NCBI GenBank assembly: GCA_005281725.1
Contig: SSBO01000012.1
Coordinates: 13,518,946-13,582,945 of the forward strand
Source: Wuchereria bancrofti
Taxonomy: Eukaryota > Nematoda > Chromadorea > Rhabditida > Onchocercidae
Length of the DNA: 64,000 bases
Direction of reading: 5' to 3'
Below, one piece after another: positions 38,085 through 51,834 of the stretch. Each line of letters opens with the position of its first letter. Position 1 is the first letter of the stretch. The position numbers and the translations under genes were made by a program. Under the pieces are notes generated by a model. It saw only the letters and a list, made by a program, of their open reading frames with translations, made no database searches and was not told where the DNA came from.

Positions 38085-38275
38085 AAGTAAAAGCTTGTTA
38101 TTGTATAGCGCAAAGATGAATTGAGCTTTTTACTTAGCTTCAATGAACAGTAAAATTGAATAATATAATAATACCACTGAATGTTATCAAAGTGAGTTAT
38201 TTTTTGGTATATTCTGATTACATAAATCGGATATGTAGGTGATGAATGTAGAGCATATTTTTAAAAATCGGAAAT
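38085..38275. other. Conserved island F of the duplication
   Basis: Nearly identical to about 48857-49040. It includes AAAGCTTGTTATTGTATAGC and AATCGGATATG. No coding frame of note. Confidence 0.35.
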
Positions 38276-39854
38276 GATTTTGGCAAATTTGAACGGATAA
38301 TATCAACATTTGTCGTCCGCTTTTTACCTTTCTCTCTCCCTCTCTCTCTCTCTTTGTTATGGACTCATTAATTGAATTATTTAATTAAATATTTCTGATG
38401 AACTTAAAATGAGATTTCAGTGATTGATTACATTGCATAATAAATGTCAGTTTTCTTTTAATTAGCACTTTTAATTGTTATCACTTTTGAGATCAGTATA
38501 AAAAATAAAGAAAAAAAAAACGAAAAATTCAAAAGAAAAAACAGAAAGACAATGTAAGAGAATAGCAGTATTAATTATTTGATATCCAAATTGTGCTAAT
38601 GATTTTTGCTGGAATCTATTTTAAGAATAAATCGATTCTTAATGATAAAAATAGTAAAACAGTTTTGAAATACAATAAAATCAAAAGTCTTTTAAAATTT
38701 ACAAAAAAAAAATTTACATCTAGCAGTTAAAATTTACATTGAATTCCCTAATTATTTCATTTGAATTATTACACATTTTTATTGTTTTAATCAAACAAAA
38801 TTTTGATAAAAGATTTGCATATATTTTCATTTCCAATAAATTATGATTTAATTAATATACAAATTCAATGCAAAACTACTTTCACACGATATGTCACACA
38901 GTGAATTATTACAAAATGTTAAAAAATGTTGTGCAACAAAAAGCAAAATGACAAATTATCGTCAATGACAAAATGATAAATTGGTGACAATGCCAAATGA
39001 GAAAAGAATGAATTTGTGTTACACTGGTGCATGTTGATTTATGAAACAATTTGCTTTTCCATTATGTTTAATAAATTAAAAAAAAAGGTACAAAGTTGAA
39101 ATCCCTTTTCTTTTCTATTTCTTTTTGTTAAAATTTAAATAAATTAATTGTTTTGGTACAATTATTTTAATGCAATGGAAGAAGAAAAATTATTTCTGCA
39201 TAAAAACTTTATCAATTTAGATAATACTAATAAATTGGGAATAATGAAATTTATTTCAATAATTTTCAATCAAATTTTAAATAAAACTGTAGTAATAGCA
39301 CAAAAAAATGTTTGGATTTATTTGAAAAAAATAAAACAAGAATACATTTTTTAAGACTTTTCATTCTTTTTTTTATGTTCCATTAACAAATTTTAAAGTG
39401 GGAAAAACAAACAATGGATTTTTGCCAATAATTAATTAATATTTAAATTGATATGAAATACCACTTATTTTTTTTCTCATACTGCAATCTAATTTTTTAT
39501 ATTTATCAAAAAATATCAAAAATTTTTCAGTGTTTTTTCTTTTTCTTTTCATAAGTAAACATTTCAAAAAAAAAAAAAATGAATTTTTGTCTATAATTAG
39601 TTTAAAAAAAATAGATCCTTGTCAATAATTTGGTAATGAAATTCATATAAAAATTCGTTTTCATGTTAAAACTTAATTTCTAGTGTTTTTATAATAATAT
39701 TAATTTCATCATTAGCATAATTAGTAATTACTATCTATGGAAGATAGCTTTTTATGAACAATAAAAAAAAAATGCATACATGAATATGTTGCATCATCAA
39801 AAGGTAACGAAGTGATTACAATGGTAATTTATCGGTACCTTTTATGATGTTATA

Positions 39855-39940
39855 AGGTGACAAAGGAGTCATTTGCATCCGACAGTGAGTTGACACTACC
39901 GTTCGGCATAAAGTAATCCATCGTATTATCCATCGATCAT
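39855..39940. other. Conserved island G with octamer ATTTGCAT
   Basis: Differs from about 50793-50877 at about one base. It contains ATTTGCAT (39871-39878; 50810-50817), the binding octamer of POU-domain factors. A regulatory role is inference. Confidence 0.4.
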
Positions 39941-41049
39941 CCATCATTTTCGAAATCTTTCTTTCTTCATTTCGACTATCTTAAATTTACTTTATGGATA
40001 ATAATACCAATACTAATCAGTCATAATAATACCACCTACTGTTTTTCTTTTTTTCTTTTTCTCTCTCTCTTTCTATTCCTCAATAATACCTATCTTATGA
40101 TAATAAAAATTTCATTTGCATTTAATGAACGTTTATTTTTTTATCGAAATTAAATTATATGTTTTTTTATTAAGTGAATTTTTAATATAATAATATTAAT
40201 TTCATCATTAGCATAATTAGTAATTACTATATGAAGATAGCTTTTTATGAAACAATAAAAATCATTTAATATGTTAATATTATTTATGATAATAGAATTT
40301 TTTTATTTTACATATAAAAAATTGGAATTAATTTTTTAGAATTATCATATATAAATGAAACGAATTAATAATATGCTTTACTAATACTATCATAAGTAAA
40401 TCATTCATTCAAACTTTAACAAACAGAAGAATAATTTATTTACTTTTCAGATTTTAACTTTATATCCTTTCTTTTATCCAGTGCTTTTAATCTTGCATCG
40501 CTTTTTATTTTTCCTTGGCCTACATATAATTACATTTCTTTTCTTTTTTTTTTTTGATGTTTTCTTAATCAAATTTCAAAGATTATAGAATGCACTTATT
40601 GAAAATACAAGTTTTTTTCTTGCCTTTAGCAGTCTTTATTTAACAAAATATTTGTGAAATCTCAAATTTGTTACAATAAGTTATTTGTTCAATTAAAATT
40701 CAGTTTATTTAATTAAATTATTTCAGAAATAAAAGCATTTTAAGTGTGCTTTTGTTTTTCATTATGTAAAAATTAGTCGAGCAGTAAATGTTGCGATATT
40801 AATGATAATTTAATTAAATATTTGCATGAATTTTTAATATATTTTATTATACTTTTAGGAGAAGTAATAGTTGTGTAATAATTTTTTTGCATTTCTTTAC
40901 TATTTTGTTGATAAAATTTATTAAAATGGCAAATTTATAAAAATTAGTGAAAACAATTGAATTTATTTTATTTCTTACTTTTATCATTCTTTTTTTTCAC
41001 TTTTTAACTTCTTCAATTTATTTTATATTTATTGTTTTCATCCACCGTT

Positions 41050-41185
41050 TTATATCAGAGGGATATAATTTCTCGTTTGCAAATCTAACAGCGATTATAT
41101 CCATCGCCACTAATTATCTTATCATCTGCTACTTCATTAGTAAGAGAAATATATTATCTGATTTATTTATCGGATTATATTCAGT
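41050..41185. other. Conserved island H with clustered GATA motifs
   Basis: Nearly identical to about 53116-53250. Contains adjacent TTATCT and TTATCA (reverse complements of AGATAA and TGATAA) at about 41114-41123, another TTATCT near 41154, and TTTGCAAAT. Fits a GATA-factor-bound regulatory element, but only by motif. Confidence 0.4.
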
Positions 41186-41930
41186 TCATTACAATCAAAC
41201 TATATTCATTGTAAAATAAGCTTACATATTCGTATATATCATTCATCAAAATAACATTAATTGAAATTTCACTCTATAATGAATTAATTATTGATAATAC
41301 CTGATAATGATAGTGCAGTAATGCTATACTTTATGAATGACATCGAAAAATTCTCTCATTCTTTTCTCAAATCGATCCCATCATTTTTTGATGTATTTTT
41401 TTAGCACTGAATAAGTTAAGTTAAGATTTGCCAATTTGATAATTATTATCTTTCAAATTAAGCCATCAGTCATCATTATCGGAACATTATGATTCAGTAG
41501 TTTCAACATATTCAAATTATAATAATTAGTATATTTATTCTGAACAAGTGACATTTAATGAATTGGTGACATTTTCATGTTAATGAATCACAATCAGCGA
41601 AATATTATTCTTCGTAATATTTTTAAATTGTCATCATTTTAAAGCATACAAAATTTCCCAAATAATATTACCAGTCAGACAGATTAACGGAATACAAATT
41701 ATTTTTCTTCCTATAAATTTAAACTTCTAAATTAATAATTGAAATTTGCTTCCTTTTTTTAAAAAATAATAGCAAGAAAAGTTTAAAGAATTGAAACAAT
41801 AAAAAAGGAAAAATAATAACTAAAAAGTTTTTCAAATTTAAAAATTTGCACTTTTCTCTCCTTTCCTATCCATTATTAATTGAAAAACTACAAAAACAAT
41901 TTTAAAAAGAAAAAAAACGAAAAAAGAAAA

Positions 41931-41931
41931 N
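41931..41931. other. Single-N contig join between duplication copies
   Basis: One ambiguous base separates the end of copy 1 from a 9-bp satellite and copy 2. Given the other joins in this half, it is likely a scaffold join and not a sequenced base. Confidence 0.75.
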
Positions 41932-42120
41932 TTCATTCATTCATTCATTCATTTCATTCATTCCATTCATTTCATTCATTTCATTCATTTCATTCATTTC
42001 ATTCATTTCATTCATTTCATTCATTTCATTCATTTCATTCATTTCATTCATTTCATTCATTTCATTCATTTCATTCATTTCATTCATTTCATTCATTTCA
42101 TTCATTTCATTCATTTCATT
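41932..42120 (+). repeat. Satellite with 9-bp unit TTCATTCAT
   Basis: After four or five ATTC units, the 9-mer TTCATTCAT repeats without a break about 17 times up to 42120. Copy 2 of the duplication starts directly after it. The frame through it (Phe-His-Ser repeated) is an accident of the repeat. Confidence 0.9.
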
Positions 42121-43766
42121 AAAAAGGAATTTATTTGAAATTGATATCGAAGAAAAATTCTTTTAATCAATTTCCTAGATAATTAGCAAAAAAATGCATT
42201 CATTATTGTGAATGATAAAAGATAAACAGAGAAAATGAAGTGTACAATAATTTGAAAATCATTAAATGGAGAAATATACAATGTTATGATGATAATTTCC
42301 AAAAAATTTTTTTTTGCTTTTCAAATTAAATACATTGAAACTTTAATTTCACTAAAAATATTTTACTCTCAAGGAAAAGGAAGAAATAATTAATTGATTT
42401 CAACGATTAATTTTAAATTAAATGAAGTATTTTAGATTCTTAGATATATCAAAATTAGCAAATAGAAAAAAATGCATATGGCGGATAGGTTCGGTATTAG
42501 CATATTACAATAATTACTTTATTTCTTTTCTTAAATCTAAGAAATTTTTTTAACATTTAAATATGAATAACAATTTTGTAGCAATCACGTATATTTAGAC
42601 GTTCAACATGATTATAAGTGAACGTTTAACTTGGTCATGCAAATATATTAATAAATTGCAGCAAAAATGAAATATTTTATTGTAATTTACGAATTAGCAT
42701 TTAATAATGTCAATATATTGCAAAAAAAGTCAATTTTAATTAAGTTTTGTAAGAAAAAAGAAAGTTTTAGTTTTAATCAAAATCCATAATGTATTTACAA
42801 CATATAGAGATATTTTAGTTAAAAAGTTTTTCAATTTTATGTATGAATCTACAAAGTTAAATTAAATTCTTCAACTGAACTAACTTCATTAACCAAACTG
42901 TTTCTTTTTTCTAATCTAATAAACATTTGCTTTTTTTATCATTTAACGTTTGCCAATTTCATTTCTAAATTTTTAAATTAGTTATTCAGTTATATGCCGA
43001 AAAGTTTTTTTCTAGATACAAATTTATCTATGATTAAAAATTATCATTACAAAATGTATTCTATAGTATATTCCATAGATTTTCTTTTTAATAAATTATC
43101 ATTTTATTAATAATTCAATAATTCTTCTTTCCTTCTTCAACGGCTTAATATTTAAACATCCTTTATACAATAAGATACCAGAAGCATTTATCATACAATA
43201 AGATACCGAAATAGTTCCCGACAATTTTTAATCGATCATTCAATTTTTACCACACACAATATTCATTAATAAAAAAACTTTAAAAAAACTCCGAACCTTC
43301 TTTTGCATTCAAAATCTCTTCCGTTCAGCTTCATTTTATGCTAACTTTATAACTCTTTCTTTTTTTAAAAAAAAATGATAGCATTGTCAAATTACAAAAA
43401 AAAGAAATGGAGAAGAAAATAATTGAAAAATTAGTAAATTGTTGAAATATTGTAATTAATAGAAAAATTGTTAATTTAATTAAATGTTAAAAAGATAAAT
43501 TTTTAAGCCAATGTTTTGCCTTTTTTTGTGATATTTCTTCATAAATTTCCATTTCTATCTTTCTTAAAACTAACCTTCTTCAATTTTTTTTTAATTTGAA
43601 TTGTTTATTGTAAATATTATTTGTTCTTTCCTTTTTTATTCTGTTTTTTGGCTACAAATAAATATATTAGAAAGTTTAATTCAATAAGCCATCTGAAATT
43701 AGTATTTTTNATTAAAAATTATCATTACAAAATGTATTCTATAGTATTTCTTTCCTTCTTCAACGG

Positions 43767-43958
43767 NNNNNNNNNNNNNNNNNNNNNNNNNNNNNNNNNN
43801 NNNNNNNNNNNNNNNNNNNNNNNNNNNNNNNNNNNNNNNNNNNNNNNNNNNNNNNNNNNNNNNNNNNNNNNNNNNNNNNNNNNNNNNNNNNNNNNNNNNN
43901 NNNNNNNNNNNNNNNNNNNNNNNNNNNNNNNNNNNNNNNNNNNNNNNNNNNNNNNNNN
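43767..43958. other. Assembly gap (192 N)
   Basis: Run of N inside a contig piece (43711-44160) that otherwise repeats sequence found both to its left and to its right. Confidence 0.98.
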
Positions 43959-46254
43959 AAAAACTCCGAACCTTCTTTTGCATTCAAAATCTCTTCCGTT
44001 CAGCTTCATTTTATGCTAACTTTATAACTCTTTCTTTTTTTAAAAAAAAATGATAGCATTGTCAAATTACAAAAAAAAGAAATGGAGAAGAAAATAATTG
44101 AAAAATTAGTAAATTGTTGAAATATTGTAATTAATAGAAAAATTGTTAATTTAATTAAATNCATTTATCATACAATAAGATACCGAAATAGTTCCCGACA
44201 ATTTTTAATCGATCATTCAATTTTTACCACACACAATATTCATTAATAAAAAAACTTTAAAAAAACTCCGAACCTTCTTTTGCATTCAAAATCTCTTCCG
44301 TTCAGCTTCATTTTATGCTAACTTTATAACTCTTTCTTTTTTTAAAAAAAAATGATAGCATTGTCAAATTACAAAAAAAAGAAATGGAGAAGAAAATAAT
44401 TGAAAAATTAGTAAATTGTTGAAATATTGTAATTAATAGAAAAATTGTTAATTTAATTAAATGTTAAAAAGATAAATTTTTAAGCCAATGTTTTGCCTTT
44501 TTTTGTGATATTTCTTCATAAATTTCCATTTCTATCTTTCTTAAAACTAACCTTCTTCAATTTTTTTTTAATTTGAATTGTTTATTGTAAATATTATTTG
44601 TTCTTTCCTTTTTTATTCTGTTTTTTGGCTACAAATAAATATATTAGAAAGTTTAATTCAATAAGCCATCTGAAATTAGTATTTTTAAAATGACTCAAAT
44701 ATGGCTATTTCAGTCCTTTGGCTATGGGTGATGTTTGAAATATTAGTCTTGCCCAGTTAATTTAGAGGATATTTTTCATTCTGTTTATTCACTATTCAAT
44801 CTTTTACTATTTTTGTTATCAAATTGTTAATCAAATTATATTGGCCAAAAAATTTTCGAACAAATTTATCAATCAAATAGACAAAAACACAATGAATTGC
44901 ATAATAATTCTGTTGAAATTTCATTCTTCTATTTTTTTCTTTTTTTCATTCATTTCTGTTCCCACTTTAAAAATTTATTCCATAATTTATCAAATTATAA
45001 TTGAATATAATGATAGGTTTTGAATAACATGAAAATAAAATTATTGTTTACATGAAATTATAGTAAAAATTAGCCTTTAGCACTAGTCAATTAGATATGA
45101 ATGTATAAATTGGGTGGTAGCAACATGTGTGATGTTGATTATATGGTTTCAGTAATCGTATTACTACTTACCATTTCAATTTAATTTTATCTCATTTGTC
45201 ATCAATTCTCTTTCACTTCTTCCAATCATTACATCTCTCTTTGTTCACTGTTATTTTAATTTATCACTTATTTACATATTCTTTTTTTTCATTTAATTAT
45301 TATTTACTCAAAATTATGAATTATTTATGTCATTTTTCGAGCAAAAAAAGGGAGCATTGAAATGTAATTTAATAAATAATATTTAATAAAACAAAAATTT
45401 TTGTGAATGAATAATTTTTAGCAATCTAGCAATATAATTTTATAAATAATGTTTATTTAAAAAGCAAAAAAAGAACAAAATTTTTTATAATTTAAAGAAG
45501 GAAAAAGAAAAGCAAAGATTAAGGTGAGTATTTGATGTTCAATGTTTACTTTTTTTCTTTTATATTTCTAATTTTTAGCAGTTATATTTATAGTTTTTCA
45601 AACTTTAGTTCAATTTCTTTTTTTTTTTGACTTTCCATTTGCAGTGTAACCAAACTGTAATAATAATAATCTATGAGATAATTCTTTTATATCAATTGAT
45701 AATGCTCATATGAGCATAGCAAAGAAAAAAATTTTACGATCGCAAACAATATGATATTGAACAGCACTGAAGAAAATTTGTTGATATCCATTAATGAAAG
45801 AGACGATCGACCTTATCTCAACAAATCTTTATGCTATCATAAATTTTTACAACACCTTGGGAAATGAGAAATTTTGTTAAATCAAAGGTAGATTTAACAG
45901 AGAAAATTATTTTATTAATTAAAGAAGAAAAGAAAAGGAAAGAAAGAAAGAAAATTATAGCTATTATATATATATATATATAATAGAAAGAAAAATTGAG
46001 ATACTTGAGGTAAATTTGTATGCGGTTAAGAATGATCAGTTTTTGTATATAATGTATATATGAATGTAATTTGATCTAATCTGCAAACAATATGTATGCA
46101 TATGAAGAGGTACCGGAATGGTTATACCGGTGAGAAAATGGTAGTAAAGGTAGTACTAATAATAAAGGTAGTACCACTCTTTATGTATACAGTAGTAATC
46201 TAATATAGAAACAGTGAAGATTAATGGTGGAGATTATATTTTCCAACTGATACA

Positions 46255-46440
46255 TTATAAAAGGTAGCTTATTGATTGGAAGCTCTCAGATGATAAATTA
46301 TTTGTTGGTGATAACTCCTAAAAGGTAGCTTATTGATTAATGGTAACTCTTAGAAGATGGCTTATTGATTAATGACAACTCTTAAAAGGTAACTTATTGA
46401 TTAATGATAACTTTTACAAGATAGCTTTTTAAGTGTAATA
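46255..46440 (+). repeat. Short tandem repeat expanded in copy 2
   Basis: Four to five imperfect units built on AGGTAGCTTATTGATTAATG followed by GATAACTCTT. The matching place in copy 1 has about two. Confidence 0.6.
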
Positions 46441-47572
46441 ACTCTCAAACAAAAAGCAGTTAATACCGGACAATTTATACCCAATGATAATAATGATTAT
46501 TATTGATAAATAATCTACATGATGATGATGAAAATTTAAACGCTTTATGATTAAAAGGAAATTATACTAATTATGGAATAATTGCGCCAAGAAACATTTA
46601 TAGAATTGAAAAGTTCGTTTAAAAATGTTTAATCATTTTGAGATTCAAGCAATTTCCAATCGTTTATCATTTGCAATTAGTAAGTAAAACGGGAAATGAA
46701 ATTAAAATTGATAAACAAATTAATGAATGAGTAAATGTAGGCCAATCTTTTTTTTAATCTTGTCAAATCTTTTGCTTTTTTGTTTTTTGTTTTTTCACAT
46801 ATTATTCTCGATAAATGATAAAAGAAAAAAAGACTTAAAAAGTGTATCTAAAAAAGTTTTCTTTTGTGAAATTTAATTTATTTTTTTATTATTAAATTTA
46901 ATTTTTAACATCAAATCATTAAGCAATTAATTAAATTAATTCAGCCATTCTGCCTTTCTTGCAGAAATTTTTAGATTAAATAATCAAATTTAACTTTAAT
47001 AGTGAAGTTAAATAATCAAATTAAAAAATTAAGCAACCAAATTTAACATTAATATGTTACGCGTGAATAATGATCGAATTTCTGCCGGAAATTTTACGAT
47101 CAAATTATCAAATTTGAATTTATTGCCCATAACTCTCATTCTGTCTTGGTAAAATTTGTTACTAAACATAATGTAAAATCGAGCGATGATGAATTTATAA
47201 TGTTTACTAGAAGATATTACTTCTCTTTTTCTCTTTTCTCATTGTAACTTTCTTTTTTGTCTTTCCTCTTTGTCCATCACTTTTTCCTCTTAGTGCTTCT
47301 TCTCTTGTTAAATTATTTTTAACTTTTCAAGTGAAAAAAATTTTTTTAATCTATTCTTTCTTTTTTTTCTCACCCTTTTTCTTTTCTATTCGTCTTTTGT
47401 CCTCATTTTTCTTCTTTATTTTTTTTTTCACTTTATTTTTTGAGCCAAATTGTTCTTTGAACAATTTCTGTCCCCCTTTCTGTGCTAAACTAATGGAGAT
47501 ATTGTAACCAAAGATATTAGAATAGTAATAGTAGTAATAATAAAAGGGATTTTGAAGTGATTCAGGGGAAAA

Positions 47573-47794
47573 ATGTTGGGTAAAAGAGGTAAAATGATGG
47601 TAAAAGTGTGTACAGACACATACACAGATGTGTATATATTGAAGGCTTATTTTGGACAAGTGGGAAGAGAAGGGTGTAAATTGAATAAATGCAACAGGCT
47701 GAAGCGCACTTCCGCCTTGCTTTGCGCCTTTTACTTCATCTTCCTTCCTTCCTTTTTCACTCAAATAAATTCAACGTCAATCATCGATCAATGA
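47573..47794 (+). other. Copy-2 version of island E small open frame
   Basis: The same ATG and about 54 identical codons as 36794-36988. The copy-1 stop region is altered (ACT CAA in place of ACT TAA), so the frame runs on to 47794. Confidence 0.3.
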
Positions 47795-50700
47795 TTGTGA
47801 TTGTGGTAATTACATAATTTTAATACCTTAATATTGGAGTTATAACATAATTTTCAATATACTTACAAAAGATTGAATTTGACACAGTATTTTGATATAG
47901 TAAGAATTAAATGTTCATAAAGACCGTAATTAAATCTCTTGAAGAATAAATTTAATTGATGGAAATTAATCGGTGATTTCAATTTTTTTTCTTTATTCCT
48001 TATAATTTGGGCAATTTACATGTCGTTCCATTACATTACAGTTTGATATGAGAAATCGGAAAGCATCTCACGCTGAACTTTATAAAATAAAGGGAAACCG
48101 GGAAGCATCTTACTGAAACTTTACAAAATACAAACGAAGACCGGAAAGCAAAAGGATTTCATCAGATAAGTTGATAACTGTTTTTTTGCTTCATTGTTAA
48201 TTATTTTACTTCTTATACGATATATTTACTAATTCTTCAAAATAATCACTTACTTTGCTCAATTAACAATATTAATAATTACTCAAGATTAATTAGAGAA
48301 TGATAAATGATCAACAATATTAATTGAGGTTTTCTTTTTTTTCTCTCTAACAAAAATATATTCATTTAGAATAACAATAGAATGAAGAAAAGAAATTTCT
48401 ATATGAGTTAATAAAATACATTAGAAAGCATTTAACTTAAAATTTTTACACATAGTACAATGCAGTAGAATAATTTCAAAAAACGAAAAGGAAAAAAAAT
48501 GTTTTAAATTTTCTTGAAATTTGTTTTAAATTTTAACAAATTTTATTTCTTCATGTTAAATTCCATCATTTCCCTCTTTTTTTCTCTCTCTCTTCTTTTT
48601 TAAATTCTTTTTACAAAACCAAATTTCCAAAATAATTAATAATTCCATTTTTTATTTATTCTATTTGGAAAAATCATTTTTAAATAGAAGCATTTGAATG
48701 GGAAGCGCAAATGAATTTAAATACATTTTCCCCAAAATGTAAGTCGTAAATTAAAGAATTGATTGCGTTGCATAAAATTTCGTTTAGCAAACATAAATAT
48801 ATATATGCTTTTATACAAATTTAATGGATCAATGAATTCAATTAATATTAACAAAGTAAAAGCTTGTTATTGTATAGCGCAAAGATGAATTGAGCTTTTT
48901 ACTTAGCTTCAATGAACAGTAAAATTGAATAATATAATAATACCATTGAATGTTATCAAAGTGAGTTATTTTTTGATATATTCTGACTACATAAATCGGA
49001 TATGCAGGTGATGAATGTAGAGCATATTTTCAAAAATCGGAAATACATTTATCGCCCGCTTTTTATCTTTCTCTCTCCCTCTCACCGTCATGGATCCATC
49101 AGTTGAATTATATGTTTTTCTCTCTCATGGATTCATTAATTGAATTATTTGATTAAATATTTTTAATGAACTTAAAATTAAATTTCAATGACTGATTACA
49201 TTGCATAATAAATGTTAGTTTTCTTTTAATTAACATTTACAATTGTTATCATTTTTGAATTCAATGAGAAAAATAAAGAGAAAAAACGAAGGATTCAAAA
49301 AAAACAGGAAGACAATGTAAGAGAATAGCAGGAAGACAATGTAAGAACAATGTAAGAGAACAGCTAATTAATTAATGTCCAAATTGTGCTAAGTGATTTT
49401 TTGCAGCAATCTATTTTAAGAATAAATTAATTCCTAGTGATAAAAATAGTAAAACGGTTTTGAAATACAATAAAATCCAAAGTCTTTTTAACAGTTAAAA
49501 ATTACAGTAAATTCCCTAATTATTTCATTAATTACATATTTTTATTATTTTATTCAAACAAAATTTTGATAAAAGATTTGCATATATTTTCATTTCTAAT
49601 AAATTATCATTTAACTATANATAGTAAAACGGTTTTGAAATACAATAAAATCCAAAGTCTTTTTAACAGTTAAAAATTACAGTAAATTCCCTAATTATTT
49701 CATTAATTACATATTTTTATTATTTTATTCAAACAAAATTTTGATAAAAGATTTGCATATATTTTCATTTCTAATAAATTATCATTTAACTATATTCAGA
49801 TTCAATGTAAAATTACTTTCACACGATATATCACACAGTGAATTATTACAAAATGTTAAAAAATGTTATGCAACAAAAAAACAAAATGATAAATTGTTGT
49901 CAATGACAAAATGATAAATCGATGATAGTGCCGAATGAGAACAGAATGAATTTGTGTTACACTGGTGCATGTTGATTTATGAAACAATTTGGTTTTCCAT
50001 TACATTTAATAAATTGAAAAAAAAGGTACAAAGTTCAAATTCCTATTCTTTTCTATTTCTTTTTGTTAAAATTTAAATAAATTAATTGAGAGTAATTTCA
50101 TTATTTTAATACTATAGAAAAAGAAGAAAAGTTATTTCTGCGTAAAAAACTTATCAATTTAGATAATACTAATAAATTGGAAATATTGAGATTTATTTCA
50201 ATGATTTTCAATCAAATTTTAAATAAAGATTGTAATAATAGTATGGAAAAATTGTTTAGGCTTTTTGGAAAAATAAAAAAAATGCATTTTTTAAAACTTT
50301 TCATTCCTTTTTTCTTTCATTAACGAACTTTAAAATGGAAAAAATAAACAATGAATTTCTACCAATAATTAATTAATATTTAAATTGATATGAAATACTT
50401 TTTATTTTTTTTCTTATACTGCGATCCAATTTTTTATATTTTCAAAAAATATAAAAATTATTTCAGTGGTTTTTGCTTTTCTTTTCATAAGTAAACACTT
50501 GAAAAAAATGAATTTTTGTCTATAATTAATTGAAAAAAATGCTCCTTGTCATAATTAAATTAGTAATTAAATTCATATAAAAATTCTCTTTTATGTTAAA
50601 ACTTAATTTTTCTAAATTTTGTAATAATATTAATTTCACCATTAGCATAATTAGTAATTACTATCTATGAACAATAAGAAAACAATAAAAAAGTGTATAC

Positions 50701-51834
50701 ACGAATGTTGCATCATATACACGAATGTTGCATCATCAAAAGATAACGAAGTGATTACAATGGTAATTTATCGATACCTCTTATGATGTTATAAAGTGAC
50801 AAAGGAGTCATTTGCATCCGACAGTGAGTTGACACTACCGTTCGGCATAAAGTAATCCATCGTATTATCCATCGATCATCATTTTCAAAATCTTTCTTTT
50901 TTCATTTTGACTATCTTAAATTTATTTTATGATAATAATACCAATACTAATCTAGTCATAATAATACCACCTGTTTTTCATTTTTTTCCTTTTTTTTTCT
51001 CTCTCTCTCTTTTTATTCCTCAATAATATCTATCTTATGATAACAAAAATTTCATTTGCATTTAATGAACGTTTATTTTTTTATCGAAATTAAATTATAT
51101 GTTTTTTTATTAGATAAATTTTCGATAAATAATATTGATTTCATAATTAGCATAATTAGTAATTACTATATGAAGATAGCTTTTTATGAAACAATAAAAA
51201 TCATTTAATATGATAATATTATTTAAAATGACAATAGAATTTTTTTATTTTACATATAAAAAAATCAAAACTAAATTTTTAGAATTATCATACATAAATG
51301 AGACGAATTATTAATATGCTTTGTTAATACTATCGTAAGTAAATCATTCATTCAACTTCAACAGACAGACGAATAATATATTTACTTTTCAGATTTTAAT
51401 TTTATATTCCTTTTATCTATTGCTTTTAATCTTGTATCGCTTTTTCCCTTTGGCTTAATATATATAATATATATATTACATTTCTTTTTCTCTTTTTTGA
51501 TGTTTTCTTAATCAAAGTTCAAAGATTATAGAATGCACTTATTGAAAATACAAGTTTTTTTCTTGCCTTTGATAGTCTTTATTTGATAAATTGTTTGTGA
51601 AATTTCGAATTTGTTACAACAAATTATTTGTCCAATTAAAATTTAATTTATTTTATTAAATTATTTCAGAAATAAAAGCATTTTAAATGTACTTTTGTCT
51701 TTATGTAAAAATTAATCAAACAGCAAATGTTGCGATATTAGTGATAATTTTATTAAATATTTGCATGAATTTTTAGCATATTTTATTACGCTTTTATCAT
51801 TAGGAGAAGCAATAATTGTGCAATAATTTTAATT

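Larger units (their letters stand above)
31703..41930 (+). repeat. Large tandem duplication, copy 1
   Basis: The whole block reappears in the same orientation and order at 42119-53918. Matching anchors include 31709/42123, 33015/44330, 34131/45068, 36794/47573, 38088/48860, 39871/50810, 41056/53122 and 41770/53765. By eye most of it is around nine-tenths identical with many small indels; this was not computed. No protein gene is recognised inside. The copy ends at the single N at 41931. Confidence 0.85.

Noticed and set aside
41932..42120. Open frame of repeated Phe-His-Ser
   Set aside because: Product of a 9-bp satellite read in frame, adjoining an N; no coding evidence.
41932..42120. CRISPR-like regular repeat
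   Set aside because: No spacers; a simple satellite in a eukaryotic genome.
43621..44019. Open frames running through the N gap
   Set aside because: They exist only because N codons are not counted as stops.
47351..47764. 137-residue minus-strand frame opposite island E
   Set aside because: Mostly Lys/Glu and Tyr/Phe low complexity from purine and pyrimidine tracts; only part is shared with copy 1. The sense frame is the better candidate.
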